A stretch of 64,000 nt of DNA, taken from the NCBI RefSeq assembly GCF_000379065.1, contig NZ_KB900614.1:3498892-3562891 (forward strand), in the 5' to 3' direction. The stretch is from Salinispora mooreana (GTDB lineage Bacteria > Actinomycetota > Actinomycetes > Mycobacteriales > Micromonosporaceae). Under the pieces are notes generated by a model, which was not told the DNA's origin, did not search any database, and worked only from the letters and a program-made list of their open reading frames with translations. Below, in pieces: positions 51,801 to 59,896 of this stretch. Position 1 is the first letter of the stretch, and each line of letters opens with the position of its first letter. Position numbers and translations under genes: made by a program.

Positions 51801-52613
51801 TCACGCTCCGCCGAAGAACGCCTCCCGGGCCACCGCCCAGACCCGCTCATCCGCGGCGACGAGCAGGCCGTACCCCTCGACGCCCGGATGGTACTCAGCT
51901 CCGTCGAAGTACCGGGCGACCCCACCGGCGGCTCGGACCAGTTGGGTGCCGGGTACGTGGTCCCAGGGCAGGGTGTGCCAGTAGAGCACGAACTGCTGTA
52001 CCCCGAGGAGCAGGTCCAGATACTCCCGCCCGGCGCAGTGCTGGCCGGGAAGGAGCTCGCCCAACCGCGCACCGGCCTCCGCCACCCGCGGACGCAGGGC
52101 CGCCGGCAGGTAGCGAGACATCGCCGCGCCCCGTAGCCGGCCCAGGTCAGCCGGTGCTCCGGTCGTGCGCACCGCACGCCCGTTGACGTACGTCCCCATA
52201 CCGGGGCGGGTGGCAGCGAAGGTGCCGACCAACGGGTCGAACACCCACGCGGCGCTCGGTTCTCCATCGATCAGCAGGGCCACCATCAGCACGAACGGCG
52301 GGCGACCGGCAGCGAAGTTGGCGGTGCCGTCGATCGGATCCACCAGCCACACGGGGCCGGAGCGGCGCAGGTGCCGCAGCAGCTCCGGGTCCTCGGCGAC
52401 GGCCTCCTCACCGACCACCACCGAGTCGGGCAACAACCGGCGCAGACCCGCCGAGATCAGCTCCTCCGCCCGCCGGTCGGCCACGGTAACGAGGTCACCG
52501 GGGGCCTTCTCCTCGATGTCGGCTTCGTCCAGCCGGCGGAACAGCGGCAGCACAACCTGGTCAGCCGCCGCATGCAGGAGCGTACCGACCTCGTCGAACA
52601 GGTTCTCAGACAC
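51801..52613 (-). CDS. Inositol monophosphatase-family phosphatase
   Basis: A 270-residue member of the lithium-sensitive phosphatase family. Metal ligands are in VVVGEEAVAED and WLVDPIDGTANF, and the third in LPWDHVPGTQLVRAAGG. The substrate may be inositol phosphate, histidinol phosphate or a related sugar phosphate; inositol is required for mycothiol, so a housekeeping role is possible. The start is GTG 52613. Stand-alone gene. Confidence 0.9.
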   Translation of the reverse strand: MSENLFDEVGTLLHAAADQVVLPLFRRLDEADIEEKAPGDLVTVADRRAEELISAGLRRLLPDSVVVGEEAVAEDPELLRHLRRSGPVWLVDPIDGTANFAAGRPPFVLMVALLIDGEPSAAWVFDPLVGTFAATRPGMGTYVNGRAVRTTGAPADLGRLRGAAMSRYLPAALRPRVAEAGARLGELLPGQHCAGREYLDLLLGVQQFVLYWHTLPWDHVPGTQLVRAAGGVARYFDGAEYHPGVEGYGLLVAADERVWAVAREAFFGGA

Positions 52614-52807
52614 GGGACGGACGTCGCTTCTCGACCGCCTCCCGGACTGCTGTCTTCCTCATGTCCCCGTTCTACCGCCTCCCGGTGCCCGGCGGGCCCG
52701 TCCAGGAAATCCCCTGCCAACCGACGGCGACAGCCGGGCCAGGGTCATGGCGTCTCTCCTGCCTTGTCGAGGGATCGGCAGGACGGACCGGGCCGCTTCA
52801 CCCAAGG

Positions 52808-52942
52808 ATGTATATGCGATTTGCGCTGGGCTGGCCGGTGGGCCGAATTGCCCAGGCGGAGGGCGTCAGCACTAGCAGCGTCTCGCGCACCCGCACAGCC
52901 GGCCTGGACGCCACTGTCGGCTACCGGGAAGGCGATACCTGA
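52808..52942 (+). CDS. Possible orphan helix-turn-helix mini-protein or remnant
   Basis: From ATG 52808, with AAGG just before it, 44 codons encode a helix-turn-helix-like stretch (FALGWPVGRIAQAEGVSTSS, then VSRT), similar to the recognition part of transposase or small regulator HTHs. The rest has no pattern. The frame is open upstream to 52661 without protein-like content. It is most likely the remnant of a mobile-element or regulator gene. The remainder of the 52614-53003 gap shows only the DUF397 terminator. Confidence 0.3.
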   Translation: MYMRFALGWPVGRIAQAEGVSTSSVSRTRTAGLDATVGYREGDT

Positions 52943-52957
52943 GGTCCCAGCATGCAT

Positions 52958-52990
52958 AAGCCCCCCGGCGGTGACGCGCCTGGGGGGCTT
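52958..52990 (-). terminator. Hairpin terminator after the DUF397 gene
   Basis: AAGCCCCCC and GGGGGGCTT arms plus a GGCG/CGCC inner stem with one bulged T form a strong hairpin 14 bases beyond the DUF397 stop. Confidence 0.8.
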
Positions 52991-53003
52991 AAGTTCTTGC
53001 TTG

Positions 53004-53192
53004 TCAGCGCCGGGCGTGCTGCACGAACGCCTGCCACGCCTCCGGACCGAACACCAGAGCCGGCCCGGTCGGGTCCTTGCTGTCGCGAACGCCGACGACG
53101 CCGGAGAGGTTGTCGGCCACCTCCACACACTGTCCACCGTTGCCCCCGCTGCGGCTGCTCTTACGCCACACGGCACCGATAAGGTTACTCAT
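53004..53192 (-). CDS. DUF397 protein
   Basis: A 62-residue protein with the DUF397 pattern: WRKSSRSGGNGGQCVEVADN, then VGVRDSKDPTGPALVFGP and a final helix (EAWQAFVQHARR). These small acidic-basic proteins accompany XRE/DUF5753 regulators throughout filamentous actinobacteria; some pairs act in development, others behave like toxin-antitoxin partners. ATG 53192 overlaps the upstream regulator stop as ATGA, with AAGGAG eight bases before it, indicating tight coupling. Confidence 0.93.
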   Translation of the reverse strand: MSNLIGAVWRKSSRSGGNGGQCVEVADNLSGVVGVRDSKDPTGPALVFGPEAWQAFVQHARR

Positions 53193-54055
53193 CGTGACAT
53201 CTCCTTGGCGATCGTGGCCAATAGGTTGGCCGATTGGTCTGCGTCGAGCGACAAACTCTCCAGCGTTCTCCACCTCACAGAGTACGCCGCAACCTCTGTC
53301 GCCTTGTCGAGGTACAGGGCACCTGTCAGTGACTCGCTGTAGACGGTCGTGGGCTCGGGGGTGCGGATACCGGTCGTCGGAAATTCGAGAATGACGAAGC
53401 CAGCGCCGTTCAGGGCATAGTTGGGTCGCGTGTCCCAAGGCACGATTCGGATCGCCGCTACTTCTGCGGCTACTTGGTTGTGCAGGTGGTTGAGCTGTTC
53501 CGCCATGCCGGGGAACGGCCGGCGCAGTACGCCCTCATTCACTATGACGTCTAGCCGCGGAGGCTCCGGCTTCTTCCGCATGAGGATCTTCTGGCGCTCC
53601 ATGCGCAGCTCGACGAGATGCCCGATCTCTCGCTCTGCAAGTTCCGGATGCGACCGGAGCAGGTGCTCGGCATACCCTCTCGTTTGAAGCAACCCGGGAA
53701 ACGAGTCCGGCTCCCAGTGCCGCAGACACGATGCGGCTGACTCCATCCCTACGTACAGCTCGAACCAAGCTGGCAAGGTATCGCCGTAAGCGTGCCACCA
53801 GCCCTTGGCCTTGGTTTCAGCGGCCAAGGCAATCAGCGCCGAGGTCATCTCGGGGGACAGGCCATACAGGGCGCACATGGCCGCTACATCGCGTGCTTTG
53901 ACTGCCGATCCCCCGCCCTCAATTCGGTACATGGTGGACCGCGACCACTCCAGCGCCTCGCCGGCGGCCTCCAGCGAGAGGCCAGCCTCCTCGCGTCCCT
54001 GCTTTAGGTACCGCCCAAGCTGCCTACGCGGTATGGATGATCCGGCATGGGTCAT
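53189..54055 (-). CDS. XRE-family regulator with DUF5753 domain
   Basis: A 288-residue protein. The N-terminal helix-turn-helix spans about residues 12-65 (LGRYLKQGREEAGLSLEAAG; SRSTMYRIEGGGSAV). The DUF5753 domain follows: SFPGLLQTRGYAEHLLRS, ELRMERQKILMRKKP, VIVNEGVLRRPF and IRIVPWDTRPNYAL. This is the usual partner of DUF397 proteins, whose binding may modulate its DNA affinity. ATG 54055 has AGGAGG four bases upstream. The region ahead of it carries stacked palindromes and is shared with divergent small genes. Confidence 0.93.
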   Translation of the reverse strand: MTHAGSSIPRRQLGRYLKQGREEAGLSLEAAGEALEWSRSTMYRIEGGGSAVKARDVAAMCALYGLSPEMTSALIALAAETKAKGWWHAYGDTLPAWFELYVGMESAASCLRHWEPDSFPGLLQTRGYAEHLLRSHPELAEREIGHLVELRMERQKILMRKKPEPPRLDVIVNEGVLRRPFPGMAEQLNHLHNQVAAEVAAIRIVPWDTRPNYALNGAGFVILEFPTTGIRTPEPTTVYSESLTGALYLDKATEVAAYSVRWRTLESLSLDADQSANLLATIAKEMSR

Positions 54056-54112
54056 TCGGCCTCCTGTCTCAGATTGGAGCAGTCCGTCTACCGAGCGTGG
54101 GACCACTTTCGG

Positions 54113-54152
54113 CCCACTCTCAGGAGTGGGACACCCATCGTGACATGTCCCA
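54113..54152. promoter_or_regulatory. Stacked inverted repeats, probable XRE operator
   Basis: CCCACTC (54113-54119) mirrors GAGTGGG (54124-54130) over a four-base gap, and TGGGACA (54127-54133) mirrors TGTCCCA (54146-54152) over 12 bases; the two palindromes share TGGG. A further GTGGGAC copy lies at 54098-54104. They sit 58-97 bp upstream of the XRE gene start, between divergent genes, and could be its own binding site. Confidence 0.5.
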
Positions 54153-54298
54153 GTCTAAATGATTGCACGGCTGCGCCTGGGGGCTGACAGTGGTTGCAGT
54201 GCGTGCCTGCTCCACTGTCTCTGGACGGGAGTGGGCGTTGCCTTGGCCGCTCCACTGCGGGGAGTGAAGCGGCCCTCCATACTGCTGAGGAGGTAGCC

Positions 54299-54676
54299 AT
54301 GCTGTTCCGCTTCCCAGGTCGTCGCCGCAATCGCCAGAGCTACCGCCGGGACAACACGCCAGTGGAACCGACACCCCGGGCCCAAGGTGTCGCCCCGGGA
54401 TCTTGGGGTGACCCAGCCGACCCCAATCCTCCAGCCTGGTCGGGTCGGGTGGCTGACGCCCGCTCAGACGTGGCGGGCGAATGGCGGTCGATGGTGAAAC
54501 TGCACGCGCTGCCGCAGCCGAGGAACAACGCCCCGCACCCCGTGACGGTGCAGTGCGCTAGGCCGGTCAATCTGCCGGCGTGGATGACCCAGCCCACCGT
54601 CGCCAATCCCCAGGTAGGTCGCGTGGGCTGGCTCACCCCGGCCCAGCAGTGGCGAGCCAACGGAGGTCGCTGGTGA
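54299..54676 (+). CDS. Hypothetical protein of the XRE/DUF397 neighbourhood
   Basis: A 125-residue protein with a basic start (MLFRFPGRRRNRQSYRRDN), a Pro-rich middle and tryptophan-containing segments towards the end (GRVGWLTPAQQWRANGGRW). No catalytic motif and no membrane segment is seen. ATG 54299 has an excellent GAGGAGG ribosome site five bases upstream. It is divergent from the XRE gene and begins a run of three small genes. I do not recognise a family. Confidence 0.65.
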   Translation: MLFRFPGRRRNRQSYRRDNTPVEPTPRAQGVAPGSWGDPADPNPPAWSGRVADARSDVAGEWRSMVKLHALPQPRNNAPHPVTVQCARPVNLPAWMTQPTVANPQVGRVGWLTPAQQWRANGGRW

Positions 54677-54730
54677 CCGCGCACCAGCCGCCCGCCCGAA
54701 GCGCCGACAGGCGAGACTGAGGGGACGTCG

Positions 54731-54886
54731 ATGGCTGTCGTTGCTACTGCCGCAGTCGTTGGGCTCGCCGTTGGCGTGCTCCTGGGCCTGGTGACCAAGA
54801 GCCGCTCGGGCAGTTGGTGCCCCAGGTGTGGTGACCTCAAGCGCTGCCTACGTGACCACCACACGGGCGGGAGCCGGCGGTGGTGA
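54731..54886 (+). CDS. 51-residue membrane-anchored zinc-ribbon-like protein
   Basis: ATG 54731, with GAGGGG six bases upstream, opens a 51-codon gene. Residues 2-21 are one hydrophobic span (AVVATAAVVGLAVGVLLGLV), and the polar part has CPRCGDLKRC, a possible metal-binding knuckle, ending in a basic GGSRRW tail. The TGA overlaps the start of the next gene. The coding pattern and ribosome site are convincing; no family is known to me. Confidence 0.65.
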   Translation: MAVVATAAVVGLAVGVLLGLVTKSRSGSWCPRCGDLKRCLRDHHTGGSRRW

Positions 54887-55416
54887 GACAGGCACACGAC
54901 CCCATGCGCCCGCTCTGGCGGTGCCGGGCCTGCCGCGCCGACTGGCCCTGCCAACCCGCGCGGCTCGCGTTGCTGGCCGAGTATCGCGGCAGGAGGTCAG
55001 CGCTGCTGGCCCACCAGCAAAAGCTCCTGGCCGAGGCATCAGATCAGCTATCCCGACTCAACGGCACCAGACCGGACCTCAGGGAGAGGTTTGTCGACTG
55101 GTGCTGGCAGGCGGAACCCGACCACCCCACAACCAGCGCCGTCGAGCCGGCAGACCTGGACCGGGACCTGGTGTTTCGCGGAATCGAAATGATCATCCGT
55201 AGCCACTGGGGAGGGCGAACCTGCCCCCGGTGCGTGAACAAGGGTTGTCCGCATCTCGACTGGGCCGACGACTGGCTGGCCCAACTTCGACGAACACCGC
55301 ACGGCAATCAGGCAGAGCGCCCCGGGCAGCGTTCCGTCACTACTTCCAGCGGAAGTGCACGAAGACCCGGCCGAAGTTCTTCGAATCCTTCTCCACCCGA
55401 TGGTAGAGCGCCTTGA
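54883..55416 (+). CDS. Cysteine-rich hypothetical protein of the XRE/DUF397 neighbourhood
   Basis: About 177 residues from GTG 54883 (GTGA overlap with the preceding stop; GTG 54880 is also possible). The N-terminus has PLWRCRACRADWPCQPARLA, the middle is helical (LAEASDQLSRLNGTRPDLRE), and a second cysteine set follows (RTCPRCVNKGCPHLDWADDW). The arrangement suggests one or two zinc sites. The same N-terminal pattern occurs, from memory, in small proteins beside XRE/DUF397 genes in other actinobacteria. The last 26 codons are antisense to the Smr gene and look unconserved. Confidence 0.65.
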   Translation: MRQAHDPMRPLWRCRACRADWPCQPARLALLAEYRGRRSALLAHQQKLLAEASDQLSRLNGTRPDLRERFVDWCWQAEPDHPTTSAVEPADLDRDLVFRGIEMIIRSHWGGRTCPRCVNKGCPHLDWADDWLAQLRRTPHGNQAERPGQRSVTTSSGSARRPGRSSSNPSPPDGRAP

Positions 55417-55594
55417 CGTCCTTCTGATCAAGGAACCGCAGCACCCGCTTCTTGAGCTGGCCGGACCCCTTGCCGGGGATGATCTCCACCAGGGTGGCTT
55501 TCTTCGCCACCGCCTCGTCGATGATTCCGCGCAGGGCCCGGTCGATGTCGGCGCCTCGGTTGTAGATGTCGTGTAGGTCCAGCTTCAGCTTCAC
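55340..55594 (-). CDS. Small Smr-domain protein
   Basis: An 84-residue protein that is a single Smr (MutS2-related) domain: KLKLDLHDIYNRGADIDRAL carries the conserved LDLH, and LVEIIPGKGSGQLKKRVLRF the HGxG-like turn, here with PGKGSGQL. Smr domains nick or bind branched DNA or RNA. GTG 55594 has GGAGG seven bases upstream. The gene overlaps the end of a convergent hypothetical gene by 77 bp. Stand-alone Smr proteins of this size are common in actinobacteria. Confidence 0.88.
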   Translation of the reverse strand: MKLKLDLHDIYNRGADIDRALRGIIDEAVAKKATLVEIIPGKGSGQLKKRVLRFLDQKDVKALYHRVEKDSKNFGRVFVHFRWK

Positions 55595-55673
55595 CGCCGG
55601 GCCTCCGCCACGTCGACTCCGTTGCCAGCACCATCGTAGGTGGCGGGGTGGGCGATGGGCCTACCGGTAAGAG

Positions 55674-56036
55674 TCAGCGACCGACCCGGGCCTGCACCCG
55701 GCGCAACGCCGCCTGATAGTCGGCGTTGCCGTGGTCCATCGCCGCCGCGATGCGCAGATGCCGCAGCGCGTCCACCGGCCGATTCAGCCGCTCCAGCGTC
55801 CGGCCCAACACGTGGTGGGCGTAGTGGTCACTCGGGTCCCGATCAACCAGCTCGCGTAGCTGCTCCTCGGCGCGGCTGAGCTGCGCCGAGGAGAAGTATG
55901 CCCGGGCCAGTAGCTGGCGCACGGCGGTGTTGCCGGGCTCGGCCGCGAGGATGGGCTCGAGCAGCCGAGCCGCTTCGGACGGGTCCCCAGCTTCGAAGCA
56001 CCGGGTCGCCCGTCGATACTCGGCCAGCAGATCCAT
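55674..56036 (-). CDS. Tetratricopeptide-repeat protein
   Basis: A 120-residue protein with three TPR units: YRRATRCFEAGDPSEAARLL, ARAYFSSAQLSRAEEQLREL and HHVLGRTLERLNRPVDALRH. It has no signal peptide or other domain, so it probably serves as a protein-binding adaptor. ATG 56036 or GTG 56045 may be the start. It follows the direction of the Smr gene, 79 bp upstream of it. Confidence 0.82.
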   Translation of the reverse strand: MDLLAEYRRATRCFEAGDPSEAARLLEPILAAEPGNTAVRQLLARAYFSSAQLSRAEEQLRELVDRDPSDHYAHHVLGRTLERLNRPVDALRHLRIAAAMDHGNADYQAALRRVQARVGR

Positions 56037-56264
56037 CCGACCCACCCCTCATGTCGTGTCGGCACCCCACCGCCACCGCCCTCAGCCGTGCCACCGGCAC
56101 GGTGGGCGCTCTGCACCGGCGGCGGCAGCCAGCCGGCCTATCGGTTGAGGATAGGTTCACCGGCCGAGGGCGGGAACCCGAAGTGATCCATGGCCGGTCT
56201 CCGCCCGCCGAGGCCGGGGGCATACCGGGCGGGTTTCCGGGTAACGGGCGGCCGGAGGTGGGCC

Positions 56265-56990
56265 ATGGTCGCGCTGACACAGACACCGCCCTCAGCACAA
56301 CGGCTGCGGGCGGTTGACGAGTTCCTCGCCGAGGCCTGGGCAGACCAGGCGCGGCACGACAGCCGGCTGCGGGATCTCGCCGTCGAGGTGGACTTCGACC
56401 GGGGAGTAGCCCACCTGACCGGAGAGGTCGATGAGCCGGGTGACCTACGGCTGGTGCGGGACCGGGTCGGCCGGCTCGCCGGGGTCCTGGCCGTCTGGGC
56501 TCGGGTCCGGGTCGGAGGCCGGAACCCGGTCGTGGTGGACCTGGGCTGCGGGGGGACCAAGCAGTGGCCGGACAACCTGGGCCTGGACATCTACCCCGCG
56601 GTCGGGGTTGACGCGGTGGCCGACCTGTCGCGCACCCTGCCGCTGGCCGACAACTCGGTGGACGTCTTCTTCGCCGTCCACATTCTGGAGCACCTGATCG
56701 ACTTCCTGCCGTTGGTGGATGAGGCGCACCGGGTGCTCCGGCCCGGTGGCGTTCTGCACGTGATGAGCCCCTGGTGGGGGCATGTCAACGCGGTCGCCGA
56801 TCCCACCCACGTACGGCTGCTGGACATCCAGACCATCAAGGGCATCTGCCTCCAACGCCCGCCGGACGCTCCGCGCTGGTACCCCCTGCACGCCGGCTGT
56901 GACGGGGCCAGCATCTTCGCCGACCTGACCCTCCTGCCGCCCGGTGCGCCTGCCCCCACCCAGGCCCACCTGGCCCGCTTCTTCGCCTGA
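56265..56990 (+). CDS. BON domain fused to a class I methyltransferase
   Basis: A 241-residue protein. Residues about 34-83 read as a BON domain (RLRDLAVEVDFDRGVAHLTG then EVDEPGDLRLVRDRVGRLAG), usually a phospholipid- or polymer-binding unit of envelope proteins. Residues 88-241 are a SAM-binding methyltransferase: VVVDLGCGGTKQWPDN, GLDIYPAVGVDAVAD, LADNSVDVFFAVHILEHL and HRVLRPGGVLHVMSP. There is no signal peptide. ATG 56265 has GGAGG six bases upstream. The combination is unusual; the substrate is unknown. It is convergent with the large regulator gene. Confidence 0.8.
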   Translation: MVALTQTPPSAQRLRAVDEFLAEAWADQARHDSRLRDLAVEVDFDRGVAHLTGEVDEPGDLRLVRDRVGRLAGVLAVWARVRVGGRNPVVVDLGCGGTKQWPDNLGLDIYPAVGVDAVADLSRTLPLADNSVDVFFAVHILEHLIDFLPLVDEAHRVLRPGGVLHVMSPWWGHVNAVADPTHVRLLDIQTIKGICLQRPPDAPRWYPLHAGCDGASIFADLTLLPPGAPAPTQAHLARFFA

Positions 56991-56992
56991 GC

Positions 56993-59746
56993 TCAGTCGG
57001 GCTCGTGACCGACCCAGGTGGGATCCGGCGCACTCGGGGCACGAAGTGGCCGCTCCATGGGGCTGGTGCGGGCGGATGGGGCGACACCAGCGACGAAACG
57101 GGTCGAATCAGCGGCCAGGTCGGGGTGTTGGACTCCGAGGGCAACCGCCGCCGCCTCCCGGATGCCCAACCCCGTACCCTCGCCGTACGTCTGGTCGAAG
57201 ATGACATCGCCGAGCGCCCCGCGCACCTGCGCCTGCCACCGCGCAAGATAGTCGCCGTTGATGCCCGGCACCGCCCCCAGGGCGACCCCCCGCGCCTGCG
57301 CCGCGCCGAAGAGTCGGGCGGCGGTCAACGGGTCGCCCCCCGCGGCACAGCGCACGGCAATCGCCTGCAGTGTGTCGCAGGCACGGCGGTGGAAGCCGTG
57401 CGCCATCCGGGACCGCAGCGAGACCAACAAATGCTCGTGCGCGGCGATCAGGTCGCCACGGGCGAGTGCCACCAGGCCGAGCAACATGTCCACCGTCCGG
57501 CGGCCCCGTTCCACCGGGCGTCTCGCCTCCACCGGCCGGGCCGCGCCGAGCAGCTCCGCCGCCTCCACCAAGGCACCCCGACGCCACAGCAACTCCGCCA
57601 GGCTGAGGACGGCGAAGAGGGCATCGTCGACCACGTCCTGCCGCTGCGCCCAGTCAATGACGTCCCGGCACACCTGTTCCGCCTCGACGAGCTGCCCCAG
57701 GTCAACCAGGGGAGCCGCCCGGCTGGCCAGCACCCGGGCCAGCAGGCCGGCGTCACCGGCCCGCCGGGCCACCGTCTCCGCCCGCTGCGACAGGCGCAGC
57801 TCCTCGACAAAGTCGCCGTCTGCCCCCGTGTGCAAGGAATACGTGTGGTGCGCCGCCGCCAGTTCCGCGTCCGGGATGTGCTCACCGGTCTCCACACTCC
57901 GGTCGTACAGCCGGGACAACCAGAGTCGGCCCTTCCCGGCCAGGCCCCGCTCCCGCCACCATTGGTCCAGCCCGACGACGAGCCCGAGCCCCGCCCGGGC
58001 GCTACCCCCCGTCGTGCACCAACGAAGCGCGGCCCGCAGCTCCCCGACGAGCGGATCGAACGCGTACAGCGAGAGCGTCACCGGCCGGCCGTCCGGCCCC
58101 GAGCCCAACCGCTGTAGCACGTGTGCGGACCAGGCCACGTGTCGATTCCGCGCCGCCTGCTCCTCACCCGCCGCCACCAACCGGCCGGCCGCATAGGCAC
58201 GAATCGGGTCGAGCATCCGATAGGTGCTACCACCGACTTCCGGCTCGGCCAGCACCATCGACTTCTCCACCAACACCGACAGCGGATCGAGCTGGTCGCT
58301 GTCCAACAGCCACTCCACTGCCGCCAGATCCACCGGTCCGGCGAACACCGCCAGCCAGCGCAGCAGCCGGGCCGCCCCCGCGCCTAGCTGCCGGTACGAC
58401 CAATGGAGGTTCGCCTGCATGCTGCGGTGCCGCACGGCCAGCCCGGTATCGCAATCACCCCGGCCGGCGTCGAGGGCACCCAGGATGTCGTCGAGACGGT
58501 CGGCGAGCTGCCCGACCGAGAGCACCCGCAGTCGGGTGGCGGCCAGTTCGATGGCGAGCGGCAGGCCATCCAACCGACGTACGACCCGACGCAGGTCCAC
58601 CCACTCCACCGGGTCGGGCCGCCGACCGCCCCGCGCCGCTGTGGCACGGTCGAGCAGCAGGGCAACCGCGTCGCTCTCCGCCCCGGCCACCGGTGGGTCG
58701 ACCGAGAGTGGAGGAATTCGCCACACCACCTCACCGGGAAGTCCGAACGACTCCCGACTGGTCGCGAGCACCCGCACCCCCACCCCGCCGGCGAGTAGCT
58801 GGGAGATCACCTGGGCTGATGCCGACAGCTGGGCGTCACCGGTGTCCAGCAGTATCACCATCCGGCGGGCAGCGGCGTACTCCACCAGGGTGTCCACCAT
58901 CGAGCGGCCCGGCTCCGGGCGGAGGCCGAGCCCGGCGGCGACCGCGTACGCCACCAGCCTCGGCTCTGCCACGGTGGCGAGGTCAACGAACCACACACCG
59001 TCCGGATGGGACTCGACCAGGTCGGCGGCGAGCTCCACGGCCAGCCGGGTCTTGCCGGATCCCCCCGCGCCCACCACCGTGACCAGGCGGTAGTTCTCCA
59101 CCAGCCGGCGCAGCTCGGCCCACTCGACCTGCCGGCCGACGAATGAGGTGACCGAGGTGGGCAGATTGTGCGCCGCCGCGTCAGCGGTACGAGGACGCGG
59201 AAACTGCCGCTCCAGACCGGCTGCGGCCAGCTGGAAGAGCCGTTCCCGGTCGTCGAAGCCACGCAGTCGGTGCAGGCCCAGGTCGAGTAGGGAGGCACCG
59301 CCGGGCAACGGGTGGGCATGCTGGGCGGTCGATGCGGAGCAGAGCACCTGTCCACCGTGCGCGGCGGCGGCGATCCGGGCGGCCCGGTGCACCTCCGCGC
59401 TCACGTACTCGCCGTCGCGGGGTTCCGCCCACCCGGTGTGCAGCCCCATCCGTACCCGCGGGGTGGCGTCCGGGGTCGGCCAGTCGTGGTTGGTCAACGC
59501 ACGCTGGGCGGCCAGGCAGGCGGTCAGCGCGGCGGACGCGTCCGCAAAGGCCAGAAAGAAGGAGTCACCCTCGGTGAGCAACTCCGCCCCCTTGGTGGCG
59601 ACGATCGTTCGGCGCAGCAGACGCCGGTGTTCCCGCAGCACCGGCCGGTAGTCCGGCCCGAGCAGTTGGGCCAGCCGGGTGGAGCCCTCGATGTCGGTGA
59701 AGACGAAGGTCACCCACCCGGTCGGGAGGTGGATCCGTGGCGACAT
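56993..59746 (-). CDS. Cyclase-homology domain plus NB-ARC/AfsR-type ATPase regulator
   Basis: A 917-residue protein. Residues 1-180 resemble class III nucleotidyl cyclases: VTFVFTDIEGSTRLAQLLG and LTEGDSFFLAF keep both metal aspartates, but the transition-state asparagine reads His in EVHRAARIAAAAHGGQ, so catalysis is doubtful. An ATPase follows with Walker A VGAGGSGKTRLAVEL; the Walker B region MVILLDTGDAQL replaces the common LDNCEH. The C-terminal 400 residues are helical repeats. Such proteins are large signal-transducing regulators. ATG 59746 has GGAGG eight bases upstream. No DNA-binding domain is seen at either end. Confidence 0.85.
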   Translation of the reverse strand: MSPRIHLPTGWVTFVFTDIEGSTRLAQLLGPDYRPVLREHRRLLRRTIVATKGAELLTEGDSFFLAFADASAALTACLAAQRALTNHDWPTPDATPRVRMGLHTGWAEPRDGEYVSAEVHRAARIAAAAHGGQVLCSASTAQHAHPLPGGASLLDLGLHRLRGFDDRERLFQLAAAGLERQFPRPRTADAAAHNLPTSVTSFVGRQVEWAELRRLVENYRLVTVVGAGGSGKTRLAVELAADLVESHPDGVWFVDLATVAEPRLVAYAVAAGLGLRPEPGRSMVDTLVEYAAARRMVILLDTGDAQLSASAQVISQLLAGGVGVRVLATSRESFGLPGEVVWRIPPLSVDPPVAGAESDAVALLLDRATAARGGRRPDPVEWVDLRRVVRRLDGLPLAIELAATRLRVLSVGQLADRLDDILGALDAGRGDCDTGLAVRHRSMQANLHWSYRQLGAGAARLLRWLAVFAGPVDLAAVEWLLDSDQLDPLSVLVEKSMVLAEPEVGGSTYRMLDPIRAYAAGRLVAAGEEQAARNRHVAWSAHVLQRLGSGPDGRPVTLSLYAFDPLVGELRAALRWCTTGGSARAGLGLVVGLDQWWRERGLAGKGRLWLSRLYDRSVETGEHIPDAELAAAHHTYSLHTGADGDFVEELRLSQRAETVARRAGDAGLLARVLASRAAPLVDLGQLVEAEQVCRDVIDWAQRQDVVDDALFAVLSLAELLWRRGALVEAAELLGAARPVEARRPVERGRRTVDMLLGLVALARGDLIAAHEHLLVSLRSRMAHGFHRRACDTLQAIAVRCAAGGDPLTAARLFGAAQARGVALGAVPGINGDYLARWQAQVRGALGDVIFDQTYGEGTGLGIREAAAVALGVQHPDLAADSTRFVAGVAPSARTSPMERPLRAPSAPDPTWVGHEPD

Positions 59747-59795
59747 GCGTGGAACCTCCGCCCAGGACGTCTGGTTCATGCTGCGAGAATCCAGC

Positions 59796-59820
59796 CCGTC
59801 ACGCATCGCGAGCGTGACGG
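59796..59820. repeat. Inverted repeat between fmdB-type and cyclase/ATPase genes
   Basis: CCGTCACGC (59796-59804) and GCGTGACGG (59812-59820) form a perfect nine-base hairpin 77 bases after the FmdB-type gene and 50 bases before the next start on the same strand. It may be a terminator or an operator. Confidence 0.5.
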
Positions 59821-59896
59821 CCCGGTTCTGCTCCAACGTGCCACTCCGCGCCGACGTCGGCAAGCGCGGTGAGAGGTCGACGAATCGAATGCCGAC

